A stretch of 64,000 bases of DNA from Sclerotinia nivalis (GCA_029531795.1 JAPEIS010000012.1:2108001-2172000); one strand, 5' to 3'; positions 1-12,103 are shown, counted from the stretch's first letter. Notes: generated by a model not told the origin, from the sequence alone. Made by a program: numbers and translations.

Positions 1-1679
1 TACTAATCTATTATTATTTATATTTTGTTTTTGTATATAATATAATTATAATCAATTAATTTATTTTCATTTTGATATTATTTTATTCTATTTGAGAAAA
101 CTAAAATATTATTAATCGGAAAAAGATTCTATTATTTATTGAAATTCAGAATTATTGTTTCTTTTAAAATACAATTAATAAAATTTGTTTAAAAATCTAT
201 CAAATAATATAAAGGAATTAGAATAGAACAAGAGATATTCAGAATTAGATTTCTAAATCCGAATAGTTTTGTTTTTTTGTATTATTATTGTTTTAGAGTT
301 TTGAATTTTGATATAATCAAATGTTTAGAATTGATTATATATAATCTTATAATTGATCTGATCTATATTTATTGTAATACTATATTTTTCGATAAAAGAT
401 TTATATTATATAAAAGATTGATTATTAAAATAGTTTTTTATATAATAAGATTTATCACTTTATCAATCTTGAAAATATATCCTTTAAATTAAATCGATAT
501 CATTATATTGCGAAAAACTCTATTTAATCGATTTAATCGAAACTACTTTATATATTATATTTCTATTCTATGTAGAATTAAAGATAATATATAAATGATT
601 ACAATTTTGTAAAAAGAAGATGTTAAAGAATCGTTTTTAATATAGATCAAATTATATATATAATAAATTATACAATATACTTTTGTTATTCTTTCCGAAA
701 TATTCCTTTTGAAAAATAGAATATAATTGAAATAAATATTTAATCATTTGAATATCAATTAACGAGTCTTATCTTCAATACTTGAAATTGATTTGATTAT
801 AAAATTTGGGTTTACTATAATAAAGATATATATACTTCTCTTTTTCTTAAAAAATAAATCATTTCTAATTTTTTCAATACAAAAATTGCTATATTATATT
901 CCCTTCAAAACAATATCTTATTGATACTTTAACAAAATAAATGAATATTATTTTAAACCTTTCTAAATACTCAATAAAAACAAATATTATATATATTCAA
1001 AACGAAAAATAATATTTTGATCCAATAGATCTATTAGATATAAAATATATAATATTAACAATAAAAAGAAATCGTAAAGAATATTATATTAAACTCATTT
1101 CTTTTCAATTGTAATCTTTTCAAAACAAATCTATACTTCTCGTTTTATCAAAAAGAATTTGATCAACTTGAATAATCCAATTAGCTATCCTTGTTTATAT
1201 ATTCTATTTAGAAATCTTTTTGATAATAAAGTATCGAAAGTTCTTTATATATTTATAATAATTATAATAATCTTTATTTTCTTTTCAAAAAAAAAATTAT
1301 ATTATAAATAAAAACTATAGCTAGATTTATAATAAATCTCTTTGAAAGAATTCTATTATATTAAAGATTGATAATCCCAAACGAAATTATTATTCAAATT
1401 AAATATCTTATTATTGTTCTTTTCAAATTCTTTACAATATAAAAAATAAAAACGATTGATCTTTAAAATCAAATTGATATTTTATTTTTATTTTTTACTT
1501 TGAAAAGTATTATCACCTTTATTAGTTTCTAATAAAATAAATAATAATGAAATTCTAAATATCATTTGAATATTATTAGAATATACTTTTTGAAATTCTT
1601 CTAATATATTTTTAGAATCTATATTATAATCTTATCGAAACTAAATAAAGTATTTTAGATTTCGTTTATATTATATTTT
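1..1679. other. anonymous AT-rich DNA left of element C
   Basis: I see no recognisable gene or repeat here. Translation of both strands gives only short stop-riddled stretches rich in Ile, Tyr, Lys, Asn and Phe. The longest open stretch (277-492, 71 codons) lacks any motif and is what random AT-rich sequence gives. The interval ends at the 5-bp target duplication of element C (1680-1684). It may be a more decayed repeat, but nothing visible proves that. Confidence 0.6.
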
Positions 1680-1684
1680 ATTTC

Positions 1685-1895
1685 TGTCGGGATCACGATC
1701 ATATGATCATGAAGAGAACCGTAGTTAAATCATATGATCGTATTAGATCATATGATTATAAGGGGTTGTACGAGTTCTTTTAATATATATTTAAGAAGCT
1801 TATTCTTTCAATATCCAATAGAAATAATCAAGAATAAGTTTTATTAAATAGATTAAAGTATTTTATATTTTAAATCTTATCATTTGATATTAGTA
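1685..1895 (+). repeat. 5' LTR of element C (family A LTR)
   Basis: Starts TGTCGGGATCA and ends GATATTAGTA, where the other copies have GATATCAACA or GATACCAACA. The sequence contains several copies of the palindromic ATCATATGAT motif. The same repeat lies at 14468-14683 on + and at 11896-12103 on minus. It is preceded by the duplication atttc. Confidence 0.9.
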
Positions 1896-3740
1896 TTAAT
1901 TAATGATATCACAAATTAAGGGATTTGAATATCTTTAGGAATACTGTTTTTCTGAAAGGTCTTTTAAAAATTAATTGAATCAGTTTAAAAAGATATCAAT
2001 CTTTAAACAAATAGATATTGTTTTTATTTAAGTATCAAAAATATTTTTTTTGGCTTTATTAGGATATTGATATACTAATGAATCGATTCTGAATATCGTT
2101 TTTAGAAGAAAACTCGAAGGAGATCGATTATTATTATAATAATTAGATTTCTATATCTATTATATATTTTGTATATGAATTGTAATACAAATATACCTTT
2201 TTTCTTTCTTTTGAAATATATTCTTTCAAGAATTTATAATTTAATCAACAATTTAAATAATATATTTTTCTATTTCATTTTCTTATTCTTTTCAAAAATA
2301 TATATATTATTTATAAATTTAAAAACAATAATAATATATTTAGAGGGATTTTTATAATAGATATACCAAATTTATTATTTAATAATTATAATTATTCTAT
2401 TGTAAAAAAGAAATTTATAAATTGGATTATTGTAAAATAAGATAAATATAAAAATATTGAAGTTATCAACAATTATATTATATTCAAATATTTTGAATAC
2501 AATAAAGAACAGATTATCGATTACGATTTTATAGAAATCTTATAGAACGATTTCGGAAGCTTCAAATTAGAGTGTTTCAGTATTATCAATAAAACAAAAT
2601 TTCAAAAATTCAGAAAAGTTTTATATATTAATAAAGTATTTGTATTAAAAGACAATATAGAATTCAATCAAATATTTTATATTGTTATAAAGACGAAAGA
2701 TTATATTATATAAATAAAATAATAGATCAAAGAATATTTAAAAGATAATAGTATTCTATTATTCAAATTTTGATTTGAAGAGTATTTATATTAGATCGCT
2801 ATAGATTATAATTGAAAAACTAAAGAGGAATTATTTTTAAAGGAATTTCAATAAAAAAGAAAAGGAAGAGATGATTTAGATAAACAATCCGATATTGATA
2901 ATAATGAAAAAGGAAAGAAAGAAGAAAGAATAAATAACAATTATCAATTATTTATCAAATTTTTAAGGATTTATAATGATTATAAAAAATATAAAGGAAA
3001 TGATAACAATTTTGATTACAAATTTTCAATCTTTTGAAAAAATAGTACAATGAATAGAAATTCCAAGAGAATTATTTTTCAAAATATTCCTTATTATATT
3101 TAAAGGAAATATATTCGAATTCTTCTATATTAATTATCTTCAAAGAAATATATACTTTCGTTAAATAAAATTTCGAAAAGGATCAATATCATTATTATAT
3201 ATTATATAAATAGAATAATATAAGACTAAAAGGGATTCAAGAAATAAATAAAAACAAATCCTTAAATGATTGTTTGATATTAATGATCAAGGATTTATAT
3301 CAATTACAATTAAGATTCCAATTAAAGATATATTCAATAAAATATCTTTATATATAATTAATATAAATATATAAGGATATCCCAATATATAGTATAGTAT
3401 ATATAGATACAAAAGAAGAAATATCAGGATTTATTAGTCAATTGAAACAATTTATTAATATTTGAAAAAAGATTTATAATTAATAAATTACCAAAAGAAA
3501 TTAATTAATAATGAAAACGAATCCGATAAAGAGATGAGAATCTTTTTCGCAAATCTAGAATTCAATGATAATAATAATAAAATCGATTATAGTTTTTTTA
3601 TTAATTCAAGATCTATAAATAAAAAAAGTATTTAATCAATTAATCCTTTTATTATATATTAATTAAAGAAATTAAAATTGTATTATTTTAAAAGAAATTA
3701 ATTTATATTAAAAAAGAGTTTTATGATATATATATCGATA
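1896..3740 (+). pseudogene. element C gag-like region
   Basis: This is the interval between the 5' LTR and the protease of element C, where a copia gag is expected. In + frames, from about 2550 to 3600, the translation is rich in charged and polar residues (Lys, Glu, Asp, Asn, Gln) and runs on if stops at Gln codons are ignored. No zinc knuckle could be identified. The assignment to gag is by position only. Nothing here is open for more than about 60 codons. Confidence 0.45.
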
Positions 3741-5180
3741 TAAAGATTGTAAAACTTTCAATAATAGAATTTGATTAGTATTAAGTATAGCAAAAGATAT
3801 TCTATATCAAATAGAATTCAAAAACAATTGGAATAGTAAAAATTAGATTTGGAAAAGGAATTGCAATTTTAGTAAAATTATTTCTTATTAAATTATTATT
3901 CGGAATAGTAGAATTTTATATTCTTGAAGTAAATATTCTATTTTAATTGAACTTAGTAGATATAAATTGATTTAAGGTTTTTTATAACAATGTTATTAAT
4001 AAATTAATTATATCAATACAAAATTACCTAATTATTCAATGATTTAATTATATTTTCTTAATCTGGAAAATCAATATTAATATATTTATTCAAGAATCAA
4101 TTCAATATAATGAATATTATATAATTAGCATCGAATTTCATCAATTATATCAATAATTCGGCTATTCTTTTGCAAAAAGATTCTATTGAATTTTATAACA
4201 AATAGATTATAAAAAAGATTATAATATTATCAAGTATTTTATTAAATACTATAAATATTATTAAAAATATAGGAAATCATCCAAAAAATTCAAATTTATA
4301 TTATTCGAAGATATTGAATTCAATTACTTTATTATAATTAATATTATATATATCAATAGAAAATCTGTTTTTTATATAATAAACAAAATAATCTATTATC
4401 AAATAACTCGATAATTAGAAAATATCTTTGTGAAATATATATAAAATAAAATTAAAAATGCTGAATTGATATTTATATTGGATTATCTGAATATATCATT
4501 TACAATATAAGAAAAAAATTTGTTGTAAAAGAATTCATATAATATACAAATATAATAGCAATTATTATAAAAAGTATATTTATAGAAGTATATAATTTCA
4601 TTAATGTAATAGAATATTATCATTACCTATTTCAAAGAGTTTATATTATATTGAATCAAGAATTCAAGGATGCAAAATTTATGAATACGATATTGCTTCA
4701 AATGATTATCAAAGTCATAAATAATATAACAGGATCTAATAGAATTATATTTATTTTATTAATATTCGATATTTACCTTCAAATAAATAAAATCAATTTA
4801 TTAATCGAAATCATTATTCAATATATTAATATTATTCGAAAAGCTATAAAAGAGAAACGAAAAATATATCAAATACAAAAAGTATCAAAATAATACAATG
4901 GATTATCTATATCAGAAGTTTATATATTATTTATCAGTTTTAATATATTGATATATAAAAAAAGCAAAACAGATAATCGATCTAATGAATAAACCAAATC
5001 TTATAAATTATTGATTACAAAAGAAGAAACATACTTAATTCAATTTCCAAATAGATCAACAAAATTCAAATCTATTGTTATTCAATCATTTTATACTAAA
5101 TCAGAATTAGAAGAATCAAAAGAAATTGATAATAATAACAATAAAGAAATTGATAACAATAATAACAATATTATATAATA
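3720..5180 (+). pseudogene. element C protease and integrase region
   Basis: From about 3827 the + frame gives a stretch of the type IGIVKIRFGKG followed by FGIVEFYILEVN and LVDIN, matching the segment around the retroviral-type protease and the pre-integrase linker of fungal copia polyproteins (recognised by eye). Further on, 4651-4893 is open for 80 codons and matches the end of the integrase region, including a Lys/Arg-rich helix ending KRKIYQIQKVSK. After it, near 4990-5110, comes a segment ending IQFPNRSTKFKSIVIQSFYT, the usual C-terminal copia integrase module just before the polyprotein linker. Stops replace Gln codons. A short imperfect repeat (units encoding KEIDNNN) lies at about 5115-5175. 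Confidence 0.75.
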
Positions 5181-5359
5181 ATAGAAACTCTTTTGTAATT
5201 TATTTCTCAAATAATAATATCAATATTACAATCTAAAATCTTATTATTAAAAGGATAATCAAAAATCCGATTTCGAAAAAAAGAAAAAAAAAATTAGATC
5301 AATATAATCAATTTAATCAATTCCAATAATAAAATTATAATAAATAAAAAACCATTATT

Positions 5360-5670
5360 CTAAATTATAATATTCCTTTAAAAAATAAAAGAAAAAGAAT
5401 TTCTAGATTTATTTGATGAAATATTTGTCGAAAATGAAGATTTATTATTCCGATATATCGAATTATATTAAAAAGAGTTTAATGGTTTTATAAATAATAA
5501 AATTTTCGAGAAAGTTAAAAAGAATAATATCCTCAAAAAAACAAAGATCTTCAAATCACAATTTGTTGATAAAATGAAGAATAAAGATACAGAAAAAGTA
5601 TTTTCAAAATCAAGTTTAGTAATCCAAATATATTATAATGAAAACAAAATTAGTGTTTTAATATAATTAT
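5360..5670 (+). pseudogene. element C reverse transcriptase, 5' part
   Basis: The + frame reads as the start of a copia reverse transcriptase: a region with NGFINNKIFEKV, then FKSQFVDKMKNKDTEKVFSKS, SLVIQIYYNENKISVLI. This corresponds to the family pattern in which an 'ExxxLxxxGVFE' stretch is followed by 'xSRxVDxxK' and 'KSRLVxQxY'. The frame is cut at 5671 by element E1 and resumes at 12776. The join falls just before the expected conserved TQSPTIQR-type motif, so E1 inserted into the RT gene. Confidence 0.8.
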
Positions 5671-5675
5671 TTATA

Positions 5676-5821
5676 TATCACGGTGATGGTTGGGTATTTT
5701 AAGATATGATGATATTCTACAAAGAAGGAAGAAGGTGTTAGAAAGAGCGCCGATTATATGAGGGATGGGTGCTTTAAGTAGCTATACAAATTAATTAGAA
5801 ACGGGTTACGAATTTGTAATA
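5676..5821 (-). repeat. 3' LTR of element E1 (146-bp LTR family)
   Basis: Read on the minus strand it starts TATTACAAATTCGTAACCCG and ends CCGTGATA. The unmutated family termini are TGTCACGGG and probably CCGTGACA. Directly upstream on the minus strand is a purine-rich tract (GAGAAAGAAGATAC), a good polypurine tract. Confidence 0.92.
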
Positions 5822-6084
5822 GTATCTTCTTTCTCAAAGTCTAGTTTGTCTTTAAACTATTGATAAAACCTTTTTGAAAAACAATTGTTCAAGCAAAATC
5901 TTGTCCAGGCATTCCAAATTCCTAAGTTGTGAGATCACCTTTTAAATTTTAAAACCGTCTTAAAATTTGAAATACCATTTTTTTGTTCAAACAAATTGTA
6001 CTTTCTTTCTTGTTGATCGTTGTAAAGTCTTTATAAAGATTAAAACTAACAACAATATTACAATGTTTGGGTAATCCAAGACCT

Positions 6085-6310
6085 ATAATGATGATTCGGG
6101 TTTCTCAGAGTATAAACAATAATAATCGATTAAGATTTTCTTATTACTTTTTAAATGTGATATTGGTTGCCAGATTGATATGTAATATTTTCATTTGATT
6201 TGATAATGATAACCATTTTCATTGTGATTATCAAGTATACCTTCAAATATTTATTTCTGAATTAGTTCTTCCTTCTCATCTTCTTTTTCGAGGATTCTGT
6301 TTCTTATGGT
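6085..6310 (-). pseudogene. E1 chromodomain at the integrase C-terminus
   Basis: The minus strand reads in one frame as FEGILDNHNENGYHYQIK, then a stop where Trp is expected, then KYYISI..QPISHLKSNK and LIDYYCLYSEKPE. This is the chromodomain pattern: a beta strand ending in QYLVKW, an aromatic-rich turn, W-x-P, and a C-terminal helix before a H/Y-P-x-KP tail. In chromoviruses this domain binds methylated histone H3K9 and steers integration into heterochromatin (known for the family). It is broken here by stops at Trp codons. The same domain recurs in D1, D2 and H. Confidence 0.8.
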
Positions 6311-6329
6311 TTTCGATTTCGATTCGTTA

Positions 6330-6840
6330 ATTAAAGTTTGTTTTGAAAAATAAAGTTTTGGATATGTTGGTTTTAACAACGAATGATAAAATACTGGGAA
6401 AATTCGTATATTTTCTGATAGTTCGATTAAGCAAATGTACGAATAGATTTTTATTATTTCGTATAATCTGATTCATTTATCGTTAAGTTTTTTTATTTTA
6501 CGAGATGTCTTTATATTTTTCGTATTTATATATACTTTTTGTCTTTTTGTATATTGCAGCGAATCTGATCTATTCCGATTTGTATATTCCTTGTAGATTG
6601 TAATAGATTGTTTCGCAAATACTTTGAGTTGGTTCAGGATATGTTCCATTTTATCAACTGTTTTGTTTTCTTTAAAGAATTCACGTTTTTGAGTTATTGT
6701 TATATCTGAAGAGCAGAGTTTACTAAATTCTATATCTAATTATAGATTAAAATTATAATTTGCAAAAAACAACGAACAACCTATTGTTTCAGAAACTAAG
6801 TTGTTTGAAGCAAATTCTGCTAGCGGTAATTATTTCATCC
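6330..6840 (-). pseudogene. E1 integrase GPY/F-like module and linker
   Basis: Between the integrase core and the chromodomain the minus frame gives ASNN..SETIGCSLFFANY, which is the 'AYNNSxxxxTGxSPF' motif following the integrase core. Next come a Lys-rich helix (NRNRSDSLQYTK) and a stretch with IKKLNDK, LYEIIKIYS and IRIFPVFYHSLLKPTYP. The last piece is the GPY/F module of chromovirus integrases (GPFxI..., HPVFHVSLLxP). It helps DNA binding in related elements. Only isolated stops at Gln or Trp codons break it. Confidence 0.75.
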
Positions 6841-6869
6841 AATCATCCTGATGAAAATTTATGAATGTA

Positions 6870-7430
6870 TATAAATACTATTCTAGAATTGAATTGATTC
6901 GTTTTGTTTGGCTGTTTATCTGTAAATGAAACACTGAGCTGTATTTAAAGACTACTCCTAATCGTTTAGAAAGCCATATCCAGAATTCCGATACGAATTG
7001 TGTTTCTCGATTTGAAATGATATTTTCCGGGAGATCATGTAATATATAAACGCGGTTGATGAAAGTATTAATCAATTCTTTTATTGTCAGAGATCTTATA
7101 TTTATAAAATACTTTATTTTTGTCAATCTACAAATAATTACTAATATATGTTTGTATATTGAATTGTAATATTTATAGTCTAGCAAAGGTGTAATATAAT
7201 CAATTGAAATATCTAACCATAATTGAAAAAGAATAAACAATAGTTTCAGGAATCCTAGGGGGGATGATTTTGGGGATTTTATTCGAATACAGAGTTCACA
7301 AATTTGAATATAGACGCCTATTTCTTGATGCATCTATAGCCACCAATAGCTTTTGGAGACCAAATCAATAGTCTTCGTATAACCAGGGTGGTCAATGGGA
7401 TCCGACAAATGTATTCTGTATAAAATTTGT
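6870..7430 (-). pseudogene. E1 integrase (zinc-binding and catalytic core), inactivated
   Basis: An open stretch of 151 codons (6878-7333) covers the core. Upstream to about 7420 the HHCC zinc region is readable, with HPGYTKT and, within the open stretch, CELC. The DDE triad is altered: the first Asp is kept (ISIDYI, residue 45), the second is Asn (IISNRE, residue 108, usual SDRG) and the third is Lys (NSQTKRIN, residue 144, usual DGQTERxN). Residues 108 and 144 keep the DDX35E spacing. The enzyme would insert retroelement cDNA, but this copy cannot. The methionine start is not meaningful because the protein is cut from a polyprotein. Confidence 0.9.
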
Positions 7431-7829
7431 ATCTTCAGTTCATTATTAAGCGGAATCCATAGTTTTTTATGATAGTAGATCTTATTATTATAAATACAGC
7501 AATCCTGTATAATTATTCGTAAGGTTTTCCTGAATTCTTTTGATCATTTGGTTATAAAGGGGTCTTCGATTGCTGATATTAATTGCTTGACCATATCTGA
7601 TCTATTGTATACTATATCAATGAGTTCATCGATGAATTTGTTTTCAAATGGTATTATCCAATCTGTTATAATTAACAAAAGATTGTTTGTAAATTCTTTG
7701 TATAGATCTATATCGAATCTATTAGTAAATAAAACGGTATGTTCCCGATTTTTTAAATATTTGTTGTTGGGATTAGAACTATCAGATCGATTTTCCTGTT
7801 GGTGGTTTAAAGCATCTGATCAAATTGCT

Positions 7830-8290
7830 TTGGTTCCTAATCGATAAACAATTCGGAAATTATATTGAGATAGAAACTCTGATTATTGTATTTAATATTG
7901 ATTTAATACTTTCGTTATTGTAAAGTATTCCAGATTCTTGTGATCGGTCAGGATTTCGAATTCCTATTGAGATCCTTGTAATTCCGATTGCTATTCCTTT
8001 ATTGATTTAACAATAGCTAATAACTCTTTATTGTAAATCTCGTAATTATATTCAACAGTCGAATATTTCGAAGAAAAGTATATTACTGGTTGTAAAACAT
8101 TGTTATTATTGTATTAAGAAAGTACTCCTCCCGAAGTCTAATCCGAAGTATCTGTTTCCAATATAGTTTTCCTATTATAGTTAAAATAGATAAGTACTAA
8201 AGCTATTATAAATACTTTCTTTAAATTCTCGAATACTATTATATAATCGTTCTTCTATTGTCAATCTATTCCTTTCTGCAAAAAATTATT
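7830..8290 (-). pseudogene. E1 RNase H domain
   Basis: Minus-strand translation reads TILETDTSD, then VIYFSSKYSTVEYNYEIYNKELLAIV, then FEILTDHKNLEYFTITKVLNQYQIQQSEF and YRLGTKA. These are the family motifs of Ty3/gypsy RNase H: the first catalytic Asp (ETDTSD), the YNYEIYxKELLAI helix with catalytic Glu, and TDHKNLEYF with the third catalytic Asp. Several stops at Gln or Trp codons break the frame, so no long open stretch exists. It follows RT on the same strand as in all gypsy pol genes. Confidence 0.85.
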
Positions 8291-8383
8291 TAAAGGATGG
8301 CAAATCTTTGAAAAGTCTTTTATAAATCGACAATAAAAATTCGCGAAGTCGAGGAATCGTTGTAAATCTTTAACAAACGTTGA

Positions 8384-9130
8384 TTATACCCAAAAGATAA
8401 TAATTGATACTTTATTTTGATTTATTTTTATACCTTCGATTATGATTATAAAGCCTAAGTATTTTGTAGAAATTGTTTCGAATTTGTATTTATTAATATC
8501 GATTTGTAAATCAGCATCTTGCAGTTTCTGGATTATATTGCGAATATGTTTTCGATGTTGATTCTTATCTTCGAAATATATAAGAACATCATCGAGGTAT
8601 ACAATACAATATTTATTTAATTCGTTAAACAAAATATGATTAATATAGTGTTGGAATGATGCTGGTGTATTGCAAAGACCAAAAGGTATAACTAATGATT
8701 CGAATAATCCAAATCGAGTAATGAAAGCGGTTTTCCATTTGTCATCCTCTGCAATATAAAGTTTGTTGAAAGCAATAATAATATCTAATTTGGTATAGAT
8801 TTTTATATTGCAAAGAGCATCCAGGATTTCTTAAACAATTAATAAAGGGTATCAGTTTTTAATAATAATATTATTTAAACTACAATAATCCTAATAGATA
8901 TGAACCCCTTTATCAGATTTGATTGCTAGGAATAATAGGGCTATACTTTGTGATTTTGATTTCCGAATAAAACCTTTGACAAAATTGTTATCGATCCATT
9001 TTCGAATTATTTCTAATTCGAAAAAGGACAAAGGGCGATTTTTGAAATATAGAGATTCTTTTCCAAGTATTAATTCTATTTTATGATTCTATACCCGTTG
9101 TGGAGAAAGTGTATCTGTATAATGAGATAG
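8384..9130 (-). pseudogene. E1 reverse transcriptase
   Basis: The open part (8384-8632, 82 codons) starts FNELNKYCIVYLDDVLIYFE. The YLDD catalytic box is intact (about 8588-8599), unlike in D1, D2 and H, where it is YLDN. Upstream, read in short frames, lie GLFESLVIPFGLCNTPASFQHYI (split here by frame stops), KLDIIIAFNKL with the first catalytic Asp, and the ICQDYxxLNN region near 8880-8940. Downstream is a DLQIDINKYKFETISTKYLGF stretch, the usual gypsy RT thumb/connection wording. Inactive because of stops, but the best-preserved RT of its family in the window. Confidence 0.88.
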
Positions 9131-10225
9131 AAAAGCAAGTAGTTTGTCTTGAAACCACAAAAGGAGCTTTTTCCTGATCTCGTTATCACTAAGTGGTAAT
9201 TTGCCATTGAGGAATTTCTCGATATCCATCTCTGTTATTTTTCGAAAGTGTTCTGATTGATAGCAATGGTAAACAAAATCGTAAAGCTTCGGAGATACTT
9301 TAACTAATGCATTAGCGATATTGCTTTTTCTATATAATATATCCTTAAAGTCTTGTTCTTGAAGAGTTAGAACTATTGTTGCTTTATATAAGCATTCTTA
9401 TCGGATAATCTCTTTTGTTCAATCTAATTCTTTCTATGTAAAATGTATAATCTTCACTTTATTTTATTGGCAAAAAGATATAAAATTAGTAGCTTGTAAT
9501 CAACAGATATTATCTAAATCTGATCTGGTATTAGAAATGATTTCGATTTGCTTTTTTGGGATTATAATTGATAATGATAATAAAGGTTCATTCTTTGATA
9601 TTGATTTCGATCGATATTATTCAATGATCTTTTGTATAGATTTATACTAAATAGGATATCAATTCGATATCATTTGTACTTGAAATGATGCTTTTTTATT
9701 ACAAATTTTTATACGATAATGATTTACATCAAGTATTAAGGTTTTATCGATTTGTAAATCGATTCTAGAGTCTTCTATCGATTCATAATCTTCGTTTGTA
9801 GAAACTGATTTATTATAATCTTACTTCGATAGCTTTTTTAAAACCATCTTAAAATTTTGAGTGTATATTTCGTCGTTTTCGTTTTCGTCTTCGATAAATA
9901 ATGATAAATATCGGGAAGGATTCTTTTTTGTATTAAAAAGGAAAGTTTTAATTGGAGGTAATATATCAAAGACTTTATCGATAGATGATTTTGTAGATAT
10001 ATTACTTTTGTATATTTGATCTGTATATATTAGCGAAGGGATTGTTGGTGTTTGTATTAGATCGAATGTACTATAAAGGCAACAATGAATTATACAATAT
10101 TGAAAATTGAAAAAGAGAGTTATATCCCATCAATTTATATATGGATTATAGCATTGTAATTATGATAGCCCGAAAATAATTAAAGTTTCTTTAGAAAATT
10201 TTGTAACAAAGAATAACTATGTTTT
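9131..10225 (-). pseudogene. E1 protease-RT linker
   Basis: The same segment occurs in D1, D2, D3 and E1 between the protease and RT. In D3 it is open (59694-59915) and reads DILYRKNNIANILIKVSPKL. I do not recognise an enzyme in it. In E1 it holds scattered open pieces on the minus strand. Nearer the protease is an acidic stretch (repeated Glu/Asp and Arg) at about 9860-9920. It is likely a spacer of the pol polyprotein with the N-terminal RT extension. Confidence 0.6.
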
Positions 10226-10440
10226 TTTATATTATCCTATTGTTATATCTATTACAAAATAATCAATGATAATATCTGCAATGTTTCCATTTGCTAAACA
10301 AAGTTTACGATGATGTAGTAAAGGTCGAATTGGAATATTATTTTGGTTAATGAAAGAACGATCAGCGAATGCCTTTCCTGAATATCCATTATCAATTAAG
10401 CTGGTTATATTGAAGGAAGAGAAATACATTGGGAATATAA
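10226..10440 (-). pseudogene. E1 aspartic protease
   Basis: The open stretch 10232-10429 reads SLIDNGYSGKAFADRSFI then NNIPIRPL and ANGNIADIIIDYFVIDITIG. This fits a retropepsin of chromoviruses: a hydrophobic-hydrophobic-D-x-G active site followed by an FxD helix. The box is D-N-G instead of the usual D-S/T-G. D2 has LIDNRYSGKVFAD and D3 has MIDNKYSKKIFTD, so Asn is constant while Gly is lost in those copies. Retropepsins act as dimers to cut Gag-Pol. Function here is lost with the rest of the frame. Confidence 0.75.
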
Positions 10441-11895
10441 TGGTTTGAACAAATAGAAATTTGCTATCTATAAAATTGAACTGTAAAGGTTTTTTGCTAA
10501 TTATTGTTCGTCGTATTTATTCTATATCCCTTGATAACCCCTACAAACGATTTATCGCAGAGGTTAAACTTTTCCTGAATGCTTTTGAATAAATATAAAT
10601 AGCAGTGATACTATATTACAAAGAGGTATATTTGATGTGTTTTTTGATAATACTGATACTTCTTCTTCAACAAATCTAGTGAATGTATTAAGGTGTTGTT
10701 GTTAATGATTATTGTAACCTTGATAATTACCTTGTTAAAAACTTCCATGACCAATTGAATTAAAAGGGCAATATTATTGAATTTAAAGTTATACTTGATA
10801 TCCTCCTCATTAATAACCACCTCGATTAATTGAATTGTTCAAATGGTATTGTTGATTTTGATATAATTGATGATTACCTCTCAAATAATTACTTTTACAG
10901 GAAATGCCTTTGTATCCGCTTACATTTCTTATAACATCGATTTGTTTCTTTGCTTCACAATCTACAATTCGGTATCCAGATTGTTTACAAAAATGGTATG
11001 GATCATAAAGGTATTCGTATTCTCTTTGTATTTATTTTGGGGTTCTGATTGTATCGAGATCTATAAGATTGCCTTGGATATAAGATACTAACAATGCTTA
11101 TCTTTGAATATAAATTGAATTAAGTCTCGAAGAGTTTATATTATAATACTCATTATTCTGATAATTTTGATTCTATACTTGGAATTTCTTTTTTCATCCT
11201 TCAATATCAATAAGTTCGTAAAGGTTTGAATTACCTTTTACCAATACCTTCAATTCATCGATAACTTTTTATTTCATTGCAAAAATTATTTCTTAGGGAG
11301 TCTTTCCATTAAATACACTTAAATATTTCAACTATAAATAAAAAAAGGGAAATAGGGTTTTGTCGTTCATTTTGAGTTTATCGAATTTGATTGCTGCTTC
11401 ATATTCAGCATCAATTGAAATATAAAGACCATCGAGTTTCTTCAGGAATATATATACAATAATAAATTCCGATATATCATTTATAATTCCTTCAATATCC
11501 TTTTGTCTTTCTTATCGAATTGTTCTTTCCAAAAGCAAAACCATATATAACAATTTCTTTTGTTCTGTATCGAAAACTATAGAATCGTTTTTCCAATAAA
11601 TATATAAATCCATTTTCCAATTTTCGTATTCGCTTTATCAAATCAAAAAACCTATTTTTTCATTTTTGAATGATTCAGGATTCTTCGTAATTTATTGTAA
11701 TCGATAAGTTAATATAGTAGAGTTTGCATCAATAGATGATTAATCAAGTTATTCCCGAAAAGCATAGTTCTGAGTTATTAATCTTGTATTAGCTGTATTA
11801 CTTAATTACAAATCTCCTTGTAGTGCATATATTTCTTAACAATATTGCTCTACTTGAGCTAGCATCCGTTCTATGAAACTGAACAAATATTATAT

Positions 11896-12103
11896 TGTTG
11901 GTATCGAAATGGTAAGATTCAAAGTGTAAAGTACTTTAGTCTATTTGATAAAACTTGATTCTTAATTGTTACTATCTATATTGAAAGAACGAGCTCCTTA
12001 AATACATATTTGAAGGAGCTCGTACAGTCCCTTATGATCACATGATCTAATACGATCATATGATTTAACTACGGTTCATGATCATATGACTATGATCCCG
12101 ACA
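11896..12103 (-). repeat. solo LTR of the C family inside E1 gag
   Basis: The minus strand starts TGTCGGGATCATAGTCATATG and ends GATACCAACA, matching the LTRs of element C. It has an exact 5-bp duplication, tatat, at 11891-11895 and 12104-12108. No second LTR or internal sequence is attached, so it is a solo LTR left by LTR-LTR recombination. It is less mutated than the C 3' LTR. Confidence 0.9.

Noticed and set aside
277..492. 71-codon open stretch as a gene
   Set aside because: Composition is Ile/Tyr/Leu-rich without motif, and the length is expected by chance at this base composition when stops happen to be avoided.
2169..2357. 62-codon open stretch as a small membrane protein
   Set aside because: Hydrophobic only because AT-rich codons give Ile, Phe, Leu and Tyr. 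It lies within element C leader/gag without conservation in other copies.
7548..7847. 99-codon + strand open stretch
   Set aside because: It lies antisense to the RNase H-integrase linker of E1. The minus strand reading is conserved in D1 and D2, so this is a shadow frame.
10867..11091. 74-codon + strand open stretch with Cys residues, possible secreted peptide
   Set aside because: It is antisense to E1 gag around the zinc knuckle, and the Cys codons come from the opposite strand of knuckle and Tyr codons.
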